The notes beneath the pieces were generated by a model that was not told the DNA's origin, made no database searches, and worked only from the letters and a program-made list of their open reading frames with translations. The position numbers were made by a program, and so were the translations under genes. From Dehalococcoidia bacterium UBA6627 (GTDB lineage Bacteria; Chloroflexota; Dehalococcoidia; UBA2979), in NCBI GenBank assembly GCA_002455955.1, contig DKLZ01000011.1:1-25744 (forward strand): DNA of 25,744 nucleotides, in the 5' to 3' direction. The first letter of the stretch is position 1, and the number at the start of each line of letters is the position of its first letter. Of this stretch, positions 15,568-22,717 are shown piece by piece.

Positions 15568-16410
15568 CTATGCATCCGAGAATTGTTCGATGAGTTTTGC
15601 TTGACGGTCTAGGAGTGGCAGTACCTCCTCGCTTGGAGCCGCGGGTAGCATGAAAATGCAGCGTGTAGCACCGAGACCGGCCATTTGCTCAATAGCTTCT
15701 TCGTTTGGTTGTGTTCCGAATGCAGTGAACGGAATTGGGTCACGTCCTGCTTGTTCGGCCAATTGTTCCAATTCCTTTAGGCGGGTATCAAAGTTGTTCA
15801 TCCGTCCAACGATTGGCATCCATTCGTCTGCATACCTAACGGCGCGTTGCAGTGCTCGTGGGCCGGCGTTGCCTAGCAAGATAGGAGGATGAGGTTGCTG
15901 TATCGGCTTTGGCCACTGCATCAATCGGTCGAAGTCGACGAAATCACCGTGATACTCAGCTTGTTGGTTTGTCCAGATCGCCTGCATTGCTTCGATTCGT
16001 TCGCGCATTAGTTTCCAGCGCGTTACCGGATGTGAACCGTGGTTCTCCATTTCTGGCCGATTCCAACCGGCACCGACACCAAACAAAATCCGACCGCCAG
16101 ATAGTTGATCGAGGCTCGCAACAGCTTTCGCAGTGTTGATCGGGTGTCGCTGTGGGATAAGTGCAACGCCAGACCCGACGTTAATCCGTTCGGTTGTTGC
16201 GACAGCTGCCCCCATAGCTACGAAGAGGTCGAGAGTTTCAGCGTATCGGTTTGGTAAGTCGCCTCCACCTGGGAATGGCGTGTGATCAACAGGTATATGA
16301 CTGTGCTCAGGGAACCAGACAGATTCGAAACCGCGCTCCTCGGCATTTTTCGCGAGTTGCCCTGGGCTAATCGAATAATCAGTTGGAAAGAGGTGTGCTC
16401 CGAATTTCAT
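15568..16410 (-). CDS. LLM-class F420-dependent oxidoreductase (TIGR03619-like)
   Basis: This 280-residue protein has the signature layout of the TIGR03619 group: MKFGAHLFPTDYSISPGQLAKNAEERGFESVWFPEHSHIP, then GSGVALIPQRHPINTAKAVASLDQLSGGRILFGVGAGWN, and QQPHPPILLGNAGPRALQRAVRYADEWMP. The ER-GFESVWFPEH stretch and the GVGAGWN loop place it with F420-dependent, not FMN, luciferase-like enzymes. The substrate is unknown. AAGGA sits about 6 nt upstream of the ATG. It is the first gene of a two-gene minus-strand operon with the neighbouring LLM gene; the two proteins differ strongly, so this is not a recent tandem duplication. Confidence 0.9.
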   Translation of the reverse strand: MKFGAHLFPTDYSISPGQLAKNAEERGFESVWFPEHSHIPVDHTPFPGGGDLPNRYAETLDLFVAMGAAVATTERINVGSGVALIPQRHPINTAKAVASLDQLSGGRILFGVGAGWNRPEMENHGSHPVTRWKLMRERIEAMQAIWTNQQAEYHGDFVDFDRLMQWPKPIQQPHPPILLGNAGPRALQRAVRYADEWMPIVGRMNNFDTRLKELEQLAEQAGRDPIPFTAFGTQPNEEAIEQMAGLGATRCIFMLPAAPSEEVLPLLDRQAKLIEQFSDA

Positions 16411-16894
16411 AGGTGTTCCTTATGATTAGTAGTATCGCTGAAAGAGCAGAGGCATCGGTCAAGATGTTGCGCCAAGTGGTTTCTCGTCTGATACCCAAAT
16501 TGTATTCGATGGGACAGTACCTTATTTGGCAAGGAAAGGCCTCTATGATGCCATAGCAACGGCGGTATTATCCTGCTTCTGACGTCCGTATCACTATGCT
16601 CCTGAATGTGTGGATCGCGTCGGATACAGAATCAACTGTGATCGACCAAGAGGCGTTACGGGAATAGGCTCCGAGAGAGCGGTATTAATGTCTTTGAAAT
16701 GTGGTTCGACGAATCACATATTTGTAAATCGTTAGATGAGAGACTATCGACCTCTACCGTTGCTGTCATTTGCTAACGTGCAGGTCTGTTTGCATCGATA
16801 GGATAACGGGTGAACGGTATCCGTGTTCTCGCCGATATGCAGCCGCAATAGAGTAATAAATGCGTCTAGAAGCTTGCTACCACGGAGGTAACTG
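16411..16894. other. Intergenic region, divergent, no gene recognised
   Basis: These 484 bp separate the start of the LLM operon (leftward) from the start of the second MFS gene (rightward), so both promoters should be here. I found no convincing promoter pair, hairpin terminator, tRNA or repeat. The longest plus-strand frame (16422-16556, 44 codons) has no family resemblance and overlaps the leader of the LLM gene. Confidence 0.5.
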
Positions 16895-18277
16895 GTGTCC
16901 TGGGGCACTGTAAAGATTCCGCCTCCACTCGAGCAATTCCAGGCAGAGCGAAGTTCTCAGTCAGGGAAATCTGCCAGAACACTGACCGATTATCTCCACT
17001 CGATTTTTGCCGGATTCGATTTCAAACCATTCCGCTGGTACATGGGCGCCATGATTTGGTGGAACGCAGCTATCAGTATGCAAATGCTCGTGCGTGGTTA
17101 TCTCGCCTTCAATTTGACAGGAGATTTCCGAGCTCTCGGTGTTGTTGGATTGGGTTCTGCGGTGCCTATGTTGCTGCTCGCTCCATTCGGAGGCGTAATC
17201 GCTGATCGCACCTCTAAGCGCTTCGTGTTGCAGGTTGGACAGTTTTTCTCTGCGCTGCTGGCGTTGGCAATGGGACTTCTACTGTTCGCAAGCGCTTTGC
17301 AGTTCTGGCATCTCATCGCCGCTGCTTGCGTTCATGGATTGATGATGGCATTGGTGATGCCATCACGGCAGGCGTTCCTGCCTGAAGTTGTTGGACTTAA
17401 ACGACTGATGAATGTGATTCCGTTGCAGAGTGCCGGTATGAACTTAATGCAGATCATGGCACCGACCGTCGGTGGATTCATGATCGATTGGATTGGAGCT
17501 GGGTATGTCTATGTCGTGATGGCCTTCATGTATTTGATGTCAGTGGTCATGCTTTTCCGAGTGAAGTCTCTATCGTTCGAAGAGCAAGAAGCTTCTCGCA
17601 AAGGTATGCCTTCTGCGGATGAGAAACCTATTGGTAACCAAGGTCGGCGCAGTGGATCTGCTGATGGCGCCTCTCATAGTACGTTGGCTGATTTAAGAAG
17701 TGGGATCGCATATATCTTCGCCGACCGCACGATGTTAGTGATTCTCTCCTTTGCTTTTATCGGCTCGATGCTCGGAATGCCAATTCGAAATCTATTACCT
17801 GGCTACGCGGCTGAAGTCTTTGGAGACAGTGGTTCAACACTGGGCCTCTTACAAATGGGTATGGGGGTTGGTGCACTGTTTGGTGCACTGGCACTTGCTG
17901 GACTGAGGATCACACGTCGCCGCGGTCTCTTGTACGCAGCGAGTGCAATCGTAATCGGGTTAGCGATGCTGGGATTCTCTGCCACCAACATTTTTATTGT
18001 CGGTTGGTTTGGGTTGCTCCTGATTGGGATTGGATCGGCCGGTCGTCAATCACTCAGCGCTGTGCTGACTCAAGAATATGTACGGGATGAATTCCGAGGT
18101 CGAGTAATGGCGATATATATGATGCAGTTCAGTTCTATGTCTCTCGTAACATTCTTTATCAGTCTCTATATGGAGGCTGTTGATCCACAATTTGCAATCG
18201 GTTCTATTGGAGTCCTTCTCATTGCTGCGACATTGCTCTATCTGTTACTCGTTCCCAGATTTCGTCAAATTCGATAG
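16895..18277 (+). CDS. MFS transporter, EntS/MFS_3-like exporter
   Basis: This 460-residue membrane protein has about 12 transmembrane segments after a roughly 45-residue hydrophilic N-terminal leader. FRWYMGAMIWWNAAISMQMLVRGYLAFNLTG is the first helix. PMLLLAPFGGVIADRTSKRFVL carries the MFS loop 2-3 motif. A central hydrophilic loop (residues 228-268) separates the halves. RQAFLPEVVGLKRLMNVIPLQSAGMNLMQIMAPTVGG resembles the conserved block in EntS-like MFS_3 proteins, which export siderophores or drugs. The substrate is unknown. The start is GTG with an excellent GGAGG 6 nt upstream (16884-16888). It converges on the phosphatase gene 55 bp downstream and is divergent from the LLM operon. Confidence 0.88.
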   Translation: MSWGTVKIPPPLEQFQAERSSQSGKSARTLTDYLHSIFAGFDFKPFRWYMGAMIWWNAAISMQMLVRGYLAFNLTGDFRALGVVGLGSAVPMLLLAPFGGVIADRTSKRFVLQVGQFFSALLALAMGLLLFASALQFWHLIAAACVHGLMMALVMPSRQAFLPEVVGLKRLMNVIPLQSAGMNLMQIMAPTVGGFMIDWIGAGYVYVVMAFMYLMSVVMLFRVKSLSFEEQEASRKGMPSADEKPIGNQGRRSGSADGASHSTLADLRSGIAYIFADRTMLVILSFAFIGSMLGMPIRNLLPGYAAEVFGDSGSTLGLLQMGMGVGALFGALALAGLRITRRRGLLYAASAIVIGLAMLGFSATNIFIVGWFGLLLIGIGSAGRQSLSAVLTQEYVRDEFRGRVMAIYMMQFSSMSLVTFFISLYMEAVDPQFAIGSIGVLLIAATLLYLLLVPRFRQIR

Positions 18278-18332
18278 AACAAATATTTTGCTTCGCCGTT
18301 GTTGCGTCACAAGAATTCTTCTTGAGTTGCTG

Positions 18333-19082
18333 TTAGTCGAGCAATAACTCACGCAGTGTCTCTAAGGACTTAGCTGATACACCGTTCGAAGTCATCATGG
18401 CTTCGACGGATCCATATTTTGCTCGAACACCTTCCAGAAACCCGAGGATATGTTTCGCCGGTGTCTCCATCTGTGAGCGAGTATCTTCAAGAGTACCTTG
18501 CGGGCGACGGCCGATTGATTCCAGGTATTTGATTAGGGCTTCGATGCCATCGTTACTGCGCTCGTATTCGGCTCCGATGGAGTCATCATCGATGCCTAAC
18601 AAGTCCATCACCAGAGCGACCAGAATGCCTGTCCGATCTTTACCCGCAGTACAGTTGATCAGTACCGGGTGCCGATCTTTTTCAGCTATTAACTCCACAC
18701 CACGAGCGAAACGTAGTGCGCCGTTCCCTTTAAGGTAATGCAGGTAACGATCTGTACTGATCCCCGGTCCGTAGAGCTTGTTTTTCTCGGTGGTGAGATC
18801 CTCCATCGATATCTCCGCTGGGAAGATGGAAAGTGGAATAAGCGTTGCTGGTGGTTGACCAAGACTGAATCTGGATGCATTTAACACTTCATCTGGGTGC
18901 CGAAGGTCGATGACTGTTTTGATGCTGTTTGCAAACCAGTCACGGTCTGCTTTTGTCATCAGTTCCCAGGCGCCCGATCGATAGATTTGCTCGCTACGCA
19001 TCCGGGTACCGGAGGTAGTTATATACCCATCGACGGCGCGCAAATTATGGAGTGCATCCATCTCAATCAGAAAGTTTGTCAT
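18333..19082 (-). CDS. Tyrosine-protein phosphatase (Y_phosphatase3 family)
   Basis: This 249-residue protein belongs to the bacterial tyrosine/lipid phosphatase group related to MptpB and LipA. NLRAVDGYITTSGTRMRSEQIYRSG near the N-terminus, then TVIDLRHPDE, is the usual opening. The signature loop is INCTAGKDRTGIL, with nucleophile C144 and R150 (C-x5-R). The residue before the Cys is Asn, where most relatives have His. A helical lid and a C-terminal helix (EALIKYLES, RSQMETPAKHILGFL) follow. There is no signal peptide, so it is probably cytosolic. The start is the ATG at 19082; an ATG at codon 8 is possible and neither has a clear Shine-Dalgarno. It may be co-transcribed with the SDR gene, whose stop is 72 bp upstream. 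Confidence 0.88.
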   Translation of the reverse strand: MTNFLIEMDALHNLRAVDGYITTSGTRMRSEQIYRSGAWELMTKADRDWFANSIKTVIDLRHPDEVLNASRFSLGQPPATLIPLSIFPAEISMEDLTTEKNKLYGPGISTDRYLHYLKGNGALRFARGVELIAEKDRHPVLINCTAGKDRTGILVALVMDLLGIDDDSIGAEYERSNDGIEALIKYLESIGRRPQGTLEDTRSQMETPAKHILGFLEGVRAKYGSVEAMMTSNGVSAKSLETLRELLLD

Positions 19083-19154
19083 CCGATAGTTCTCATTTCA
19101 GAAGTTCAGCTCTAGCAAGGTTCCCCGAAAGGTTCGATTACTTTTGGTAAAGCT

Positions 19155-19964
19155 TTAGCTCGGATGGACTGATTCGTTAAAGAGGGAAGTGCGACCACCG
19201 TCGACCACCAGATCATGGCAATTCACGAATCGTCCTGCTTCACTTGCAAGGTACAGAGCAGCTTCCGCGATATCCACCGCCATTCCTGACATAGGTAGAG
19301 GCGTCGCATTCGCGAGATTGCCCTGTAGTTTTGACATTTTCCTTGCATTTTCTTCGGCGGTGAGTGTGTTTGCACGTTCAGACCCTCCCCAGAAAATCGG
19401 TGTCGCTATCGCACCAGGGGAGATCACATTAACACGAATACCGTGTGGTCCCAGCTCCACACCGGCTAGCTTTGAGTAATGTGTGACAGCTGCTTTGATA
19501 GCGGAATACAGTAGATCCCCTTGACGATATCTGAGTCCGGCGATACTTGAGTTGTTAATAATCGAGCCACCACCATTTGCCTTCATCGGTTCCACCGCGT
19601 AACGAATACCCAACATCACGCTTGATAGAAGTAAGTGCACCCCCTGCTCGATTTGTTCTTGAGAAATCGAGTCAAGTGTTGTTCGTACAGGGGCTCCTGC
19701 GTTGTTGAAAAGCACATCGAGGCGTCCAAAATGTTCGAGCGTCGCATCTACTGATGCCTTGATGTCTTCTTCCTGAGTCACATCAGCATGCACGTACGCT
19801 GCATTATCTCCCAACCGCTGCGCTATTGCTGAACCTTTGTCATTGGAGCGCCCGCTGATTACTACCTGTGCTCCCTCAAGCACAAATAATTCTGCTGTTG
19901 CTTCGCCGATTCCGCTGGTCCCGCCAGTGATCAACGCAACCTTCCCCTTTAATCGGTCACCCAT
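19155..19964 (-). CDS. Short-chain dehydrogenase/reductase (classical SDR)
   Basis: This 269-residue Rossmann protein is a classical SDR that oxidises or reduces an alcohol or ketone with NAD(P)(H). ALITGGTSGIGEA (residues 10-22) is the cofactor-binding loop. HADVT, FNNAGAP (87-92) and the catalytic S140-Y153-K157 set (NNSSIAGL, YSAIKAA) follow. NVISPGAIATPIF and VVDGG are standard C-terminal elements. The Rossmann glycine loop is followed by SGRSN after the second strand, which lacks an acidic NAD-type residue and suggests NADP, though weakly. The ATG at 19964 is preceded by GGAGG at 6 nt (19971-19975); the open frame extends 19 codons further without a ribosome-binding site. The substrate is unknown. 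Confidence 0.9.
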   Translation of the reverse strand: MGDRLKGKVALITGGTSGIGEATAELFVLEGAQVVISGRSNDKGSAIAQRLGDNAAYVHADVTQEEDIKASVDATLEHFGRLDVLFNNAGAPVRTTLDSISQEQIEQGVHLLLSSVMLGIRYAVEPMKANGGGSIINNSSIAGLRYRQGDLLYSAIKAAVTHYSKLAGVELGPHGIRVNVISPGAIATPIFWGGSERANTLTAEENARKMSKLQGNLANATPLPMSGMAVDIAEAALYLASEAGRFVNCHDLVVDGGRTSLFNESVHPS

Positions 19965-20367
19965 CCTGAACCTCCAGCTCCGATTTGTCGTAAAGAAACA
20001 CTGCACGGGTTTTACCCGCACTAATTTTGATGAAATATGTTTCGAAGAATTCTAGAACATTTCAAAACTCTTGGCTCCAAAAACAAATCAGAGATTGGTA
20101 TGCACAATCATTTTCGGACCACATCGAGAAGAATTGAACGCTGCGGTCATTAAGAGGTCAACCGCCTAACTTTCGATAATGTTTATGAGATTTGGTGAGC
20201 TTACCGCATAGTGCTCCACGTTTTTCGGAATTGCGCTCGTTCGAATATGAACTACGGAGAACTACTCTGGTCGCTGAGTGCATGTTCAACTGAATGTTGG
20301 TTCTTAAGCTGTCTTATTTAAGTATTCTGTTTGGAGTTCGGATATCGAGTATTCAACAGTCGACTCG
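19965..20367. other. Divergent intergenic region between SDR gene and typA
   Basis: This 403-bp stretch must carry the promoters of the leftward SDR gene and of rightward typA. It is AT-rich near 20290-20355 (TTGGTT, TCTTATTTAAG, TATTCA), where a typA promoter is likely, but no pair with normal spacing stands out. I see no RNA gene, repeat or credible small open frame. Confidence 0.45.
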
Positions 20368-22206
20368 GTGCATCCTTCTGGTGGGCATGTTTCTCGTCAG
20401 GGCATTCGGAACGTCGCAATTATCGCCCATGTCGATCATGGAAAGACAACGCTGGTCGATGCCATGTTGCATCAGTCTGGCCAGCTTGATGCGAGGCAAG
20501 AGCTCCCGGACCGAGTGATGGATTCGAACGATCTTGAACGTGAGAAAGGGATCACAATACTCGCGAAGAATACGGCCGTCCGAATCGGTGATGTGAAGAT
20601 CAATATCATCGACACTCCCGGCCATGCGGATTTTGGCGGCGAAGTTGAGCGTGGGCTTACCATGGTAGATGGTGCACTCCTTCTCGTTGACGCGAGTGAA
20701 GGCCCATTGCCGCAGACTCGCTTTGTTCTTCGCAAGGCCCTTGAACGAGATCTTCCAATTGTCCTCGTGATTAACAAAATCGACCGTCCAGATGCACGAA
20801 TTAGTGAGGTTATAGACGAGGTCTACGAATTATTTCTTGATCTCGAAGCGACCGATGATCAAATTGATTTTCCGATTGTGTATAGCGTAGCGCGCAATGG
20901 TGTTGCATCTCTCGATCCTGACAGTCGAGGTGATGATTTGCAGCCGCTGTTTGATCTATTACTCACACATATTCCCGCACCCACTTACGCACCCGATCAT
21001 GATTTTCAGGCACTTGTGACTAACCTCGATTCGTCACCGTATCTCGGTCGTATTGCGCTATGTAGAGTTGTCAACGGGACGATCAGTCGTGGGGATCGGG
21101 TGTCGTGGTGCCGGCGAGACGGCACGATTGAGCAGGCTACTCTCAGTCAGCTTTACGTTACCGAGGCGCTCGAACGAGTTGAGGCCGAATCAGTTGGGCC
21201 AGGTGAGATCGTTGCGATCGCTGGAATTGCGGACATCACTATTGGCGAGACACTAGCCGGCGGTGACGTCCCTCATGCACTTCCTGCGATCACAATCGAT
21301 GAGCCTAGTTTGTCGATGCTGGTTGGTATCAATACTTCACCTCTTTCAGGTCGTGAAGGTTCCTTGCTTACAGCTCGACTGCTCAAAGATCGTCTTGATG
21401 CTGAACTTGTTGGCAATGTGTCGATTCGTGTCGAAGACTCGGAACGCCCCGACGCTTGGATTGTGCAAGGTCGCGGAGAGCTTCAGCTTGCGATCTTGGT
21501 AGAAACTCTGCGTCGCGAAGGGTTTGAGCTAACTATCGGTCGTCCAGAAGTTGTCACACGTCAGATCGGTGATCGTCTTCACGAGCCGATTGAGGCACTC
21601 ACGGTCGATGTTCCTGAAGATTACTTGGGTGTGGTCACCCAGCTTCTTGCAATGCGCAAAGGACGAATGGAACGGACTGTGAATCATGGGATCGGACGTA
21701 TACGACTTGAATTCCTTGTTCCGACGCGTGGCTTGATTGGCTTCCACACAGAGTTTCTTACCGAGACGCATGGAACAGGTATAGCTCATCACGTGTTTCA
21801 TGGATACGAACCTTGGTACGGGCAGTTCAAGGAACGTGCGAACGGAAGCTTGATCGCAGATCGTCGTGGTCTAAGTACTACTTATGCCCTCATGAATCTC
21901 CAGGAACGAGGCGTCATGTTTGTCGGTCCTGGGGTAGAGGTATATGAAGGGATGATCATCGGGGAGAACTCGAGGTCGGGTGATATGGAAGTAAACCCGA
22001 CCCGGGAGAAAAAACAGACCAACATGCGAGCCGCATCTGCAGATCAGACGGAAAAACTTGTCCCCGCTCGGCCTCTTTCACTCGAACTTGCGCTCGAATT
22101 GCTTCGTGATGATGAATGTCTGGAGGTTACGCCACAATCCATTCGGCCTCGCAAAGTCATCCTTGATTCGAATAAACGTGCTCGTTCAAAGTCAAAGATT
22201 GAATGA
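20368..22206 (+). CDS. typA: Ribosome-associated GTPase TypA/BipA
   Basis: TypA is a translational GTPase of the EF-G group that acts on the ribosome in assembly and stress adaptation. AHVDHGKTT (residues 20-28) is the G1 loop, REKGITIL lies in the switch I region, DTPGHADFGGEVER is G3, and VINKIDRPDARISEV is G4. PLSGREGSLLTARLLKDRL, then RGLIGFHTEFLT and the C-terminal NMRAASADQTEKLVPARPLSLE belong to the TypA-specific end, which separates it from LepA and EF-G. The length of 612 is normal. The only possible start in the frame is the GTG at 20368, since a TAA stops the frame at 20305 and no other start codon follows. There is no Shine-Dalgarno, so translation may start on a short or leaderless mRNA. 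Convergent with the NTF2-like gene (44 bp). Confidence 0.96.
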   Translation: MHPSGGHVSRQGIRNVAIIAHVDHGKTTLVDAMLHQSGQLDARQELPDRVMDSNDLEREKGITILAKNTAVRIGDVKINIIDTPGHADFGGEVERGLTMVDGALLLVDASEGPLPQTRFVLRKALERDLPIVLVINKIDRPDARISEVIDEVYELFLDLEATDDQIDFPIVYSVARNGVASLDPDSRGDDLQPLFDLLLTHIPAPTYAPDHDFQALVTNLDSSPYLGRIALCRVVNGTISRGDRVSWCRRDGTIEQATLSQLYVTEALERVEAESVGPGEIVAIAGIADITIGETLAGGDVPHALPAITIDEPSLSMLVGINTSPLSGREGSLLTARLLKDRLDAELVGNVSIRVEDSERPDAWIVQGRGELQLAILVETLRREGFELTIGRPEVVTRQIGDRLHEPIEALTVDVPEDYLGVVTQLLAMRKGRMERTVNHGIGRIRLEFLVPTRGLIGFHTEFLTETHGTGIAHHVFHGYEPWYGQFKERANGSLIADRRGLSTTYALMNLQERGVMFVGPGVEVYEGMIIGENSRSGDMEVNPTREKKQTNMRAASADQTEKLVPARPLSLELALELLRDDECLEVTPQSIRPRKVILDSNKRARSKSKIE

Positions 22207-22250
22207 TTCGCGTCTGTCTCCTCGATCACGGCTAGATCAAAGTTAACGCT

Positions 22251-22682
22251 CTATGAACCGTCATCAAGATTTTTTTTAGGATGACCAATCCGTTGATCAA
22301 GGAAAGAAGAACGGAACTGTACGGCCCAGCGTCCGTCGATCTCTGTAAAGATCCAGAGCGTGTCGAAACCGTTGTACTCAGTACCGTCAGCATGCTGGCG
22401 CGATTGCCGTATAGCGAGATGTACCTTTTGCGGTGCTTCTTGAATGGCTGTAATAGAAAGTGTAGCTGTGTGGTCCCAGCCTTCAGCTTGTAGTCGTTTG
22501 GTTGTGTTGTCTTCTTGCTCACGAAAGTCGTTAGCTGTCTCCCACACTTGAAATGAGTTGTCTCCTGCTAGGCGGCGATGTGGGAAGTGCATGTTTGCAA
22601 TTTGCGCATCGGTATCACGGGAATTGAAGGCATCGTTCCAGCGCTGGAATGATGCCTTCGCCTCGGTTACTGGGTCAGTCAC
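22251..22682 (-). CDS. NTF2/SnoaL-like protein
   Basis: This 143-residue single-domain protein resembles the nuclear-transport-factor-2/SnoaL superfamily: an N-terminal helix (AKASFQRWNDAFNSRDTDAQIANMHFPHRRL), then SFQVWETANDF, and the typical final strands YNGFDTLWIFTEIDGRWAVQFRSSF. Such proteins are small alpha-beta cones used as enzymes (isomerases, hydratases) or as binding modules, and the role cannot be inferred. The start is GTG at 22682 with AGGTGG about 5 nt upstream. It lies 35 bp after the fused CoA-transferase gene on the same strand, so they are probably one transcript. Codons 9-19 sit within a 34-nt palindrome. Confidence 0.82.
   Translation of the reverse strand: MTDPVTEAKASFQRWNDAFNSRDTDAQIANMHFPHRRLAGDNSFQVWETANDFREQEDNTTKRLQAEGWDHTATLSITAIQEAPQKVHLAIRQSRQHADGTEYNGFDTLWIFTEIDGRWAVQFRSSFLDQRIGHPKKNLDDGS
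22626..22659. repeat. 34-nt near-perfect palindrome inside the NTF2-like gene
   Basis: The half GAAGGCATCGTTCCAGC is followed directly by its complement GCTGGAATGATGCCTTC; sixteen of seventeen pairs are Watson-Crick and the odd one (22635/22650) is G-T. It lies about 23-57 nt inside the coding sequence, and both strands encode the core ASFQRWNDAF. It could fold as a 17-bp hairpin in mRNA or bind a dimeric protein. Confidence 0.9.
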
Positions 22683-22717
22683 AGGTCCACCTCTGCGGCT
22701 ATTGATTATTCGGAAGG

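Noticed and set aside
16422..16556. 44-codon plus-strand open frame in the 484-bp gap
   Set aside because: There is no recognisable family, no good start context, and it overlaps the leader of the leftward LLM gene.
18310..18324. CAAGAA/TTCTTG hairpin between the convergent MFS and phosphatase genes
   Set aside because: The stem is 6 bp and AT-rich with no T-tract after it, so it is weak as a bidirectional terminator.
22241..22270. Possible typA terminator: ATGA/TCAT hairpin before T8
   Set aside because: The stem is only 4 bp, and it overlaps the end of the NTF2-like coding sequence.
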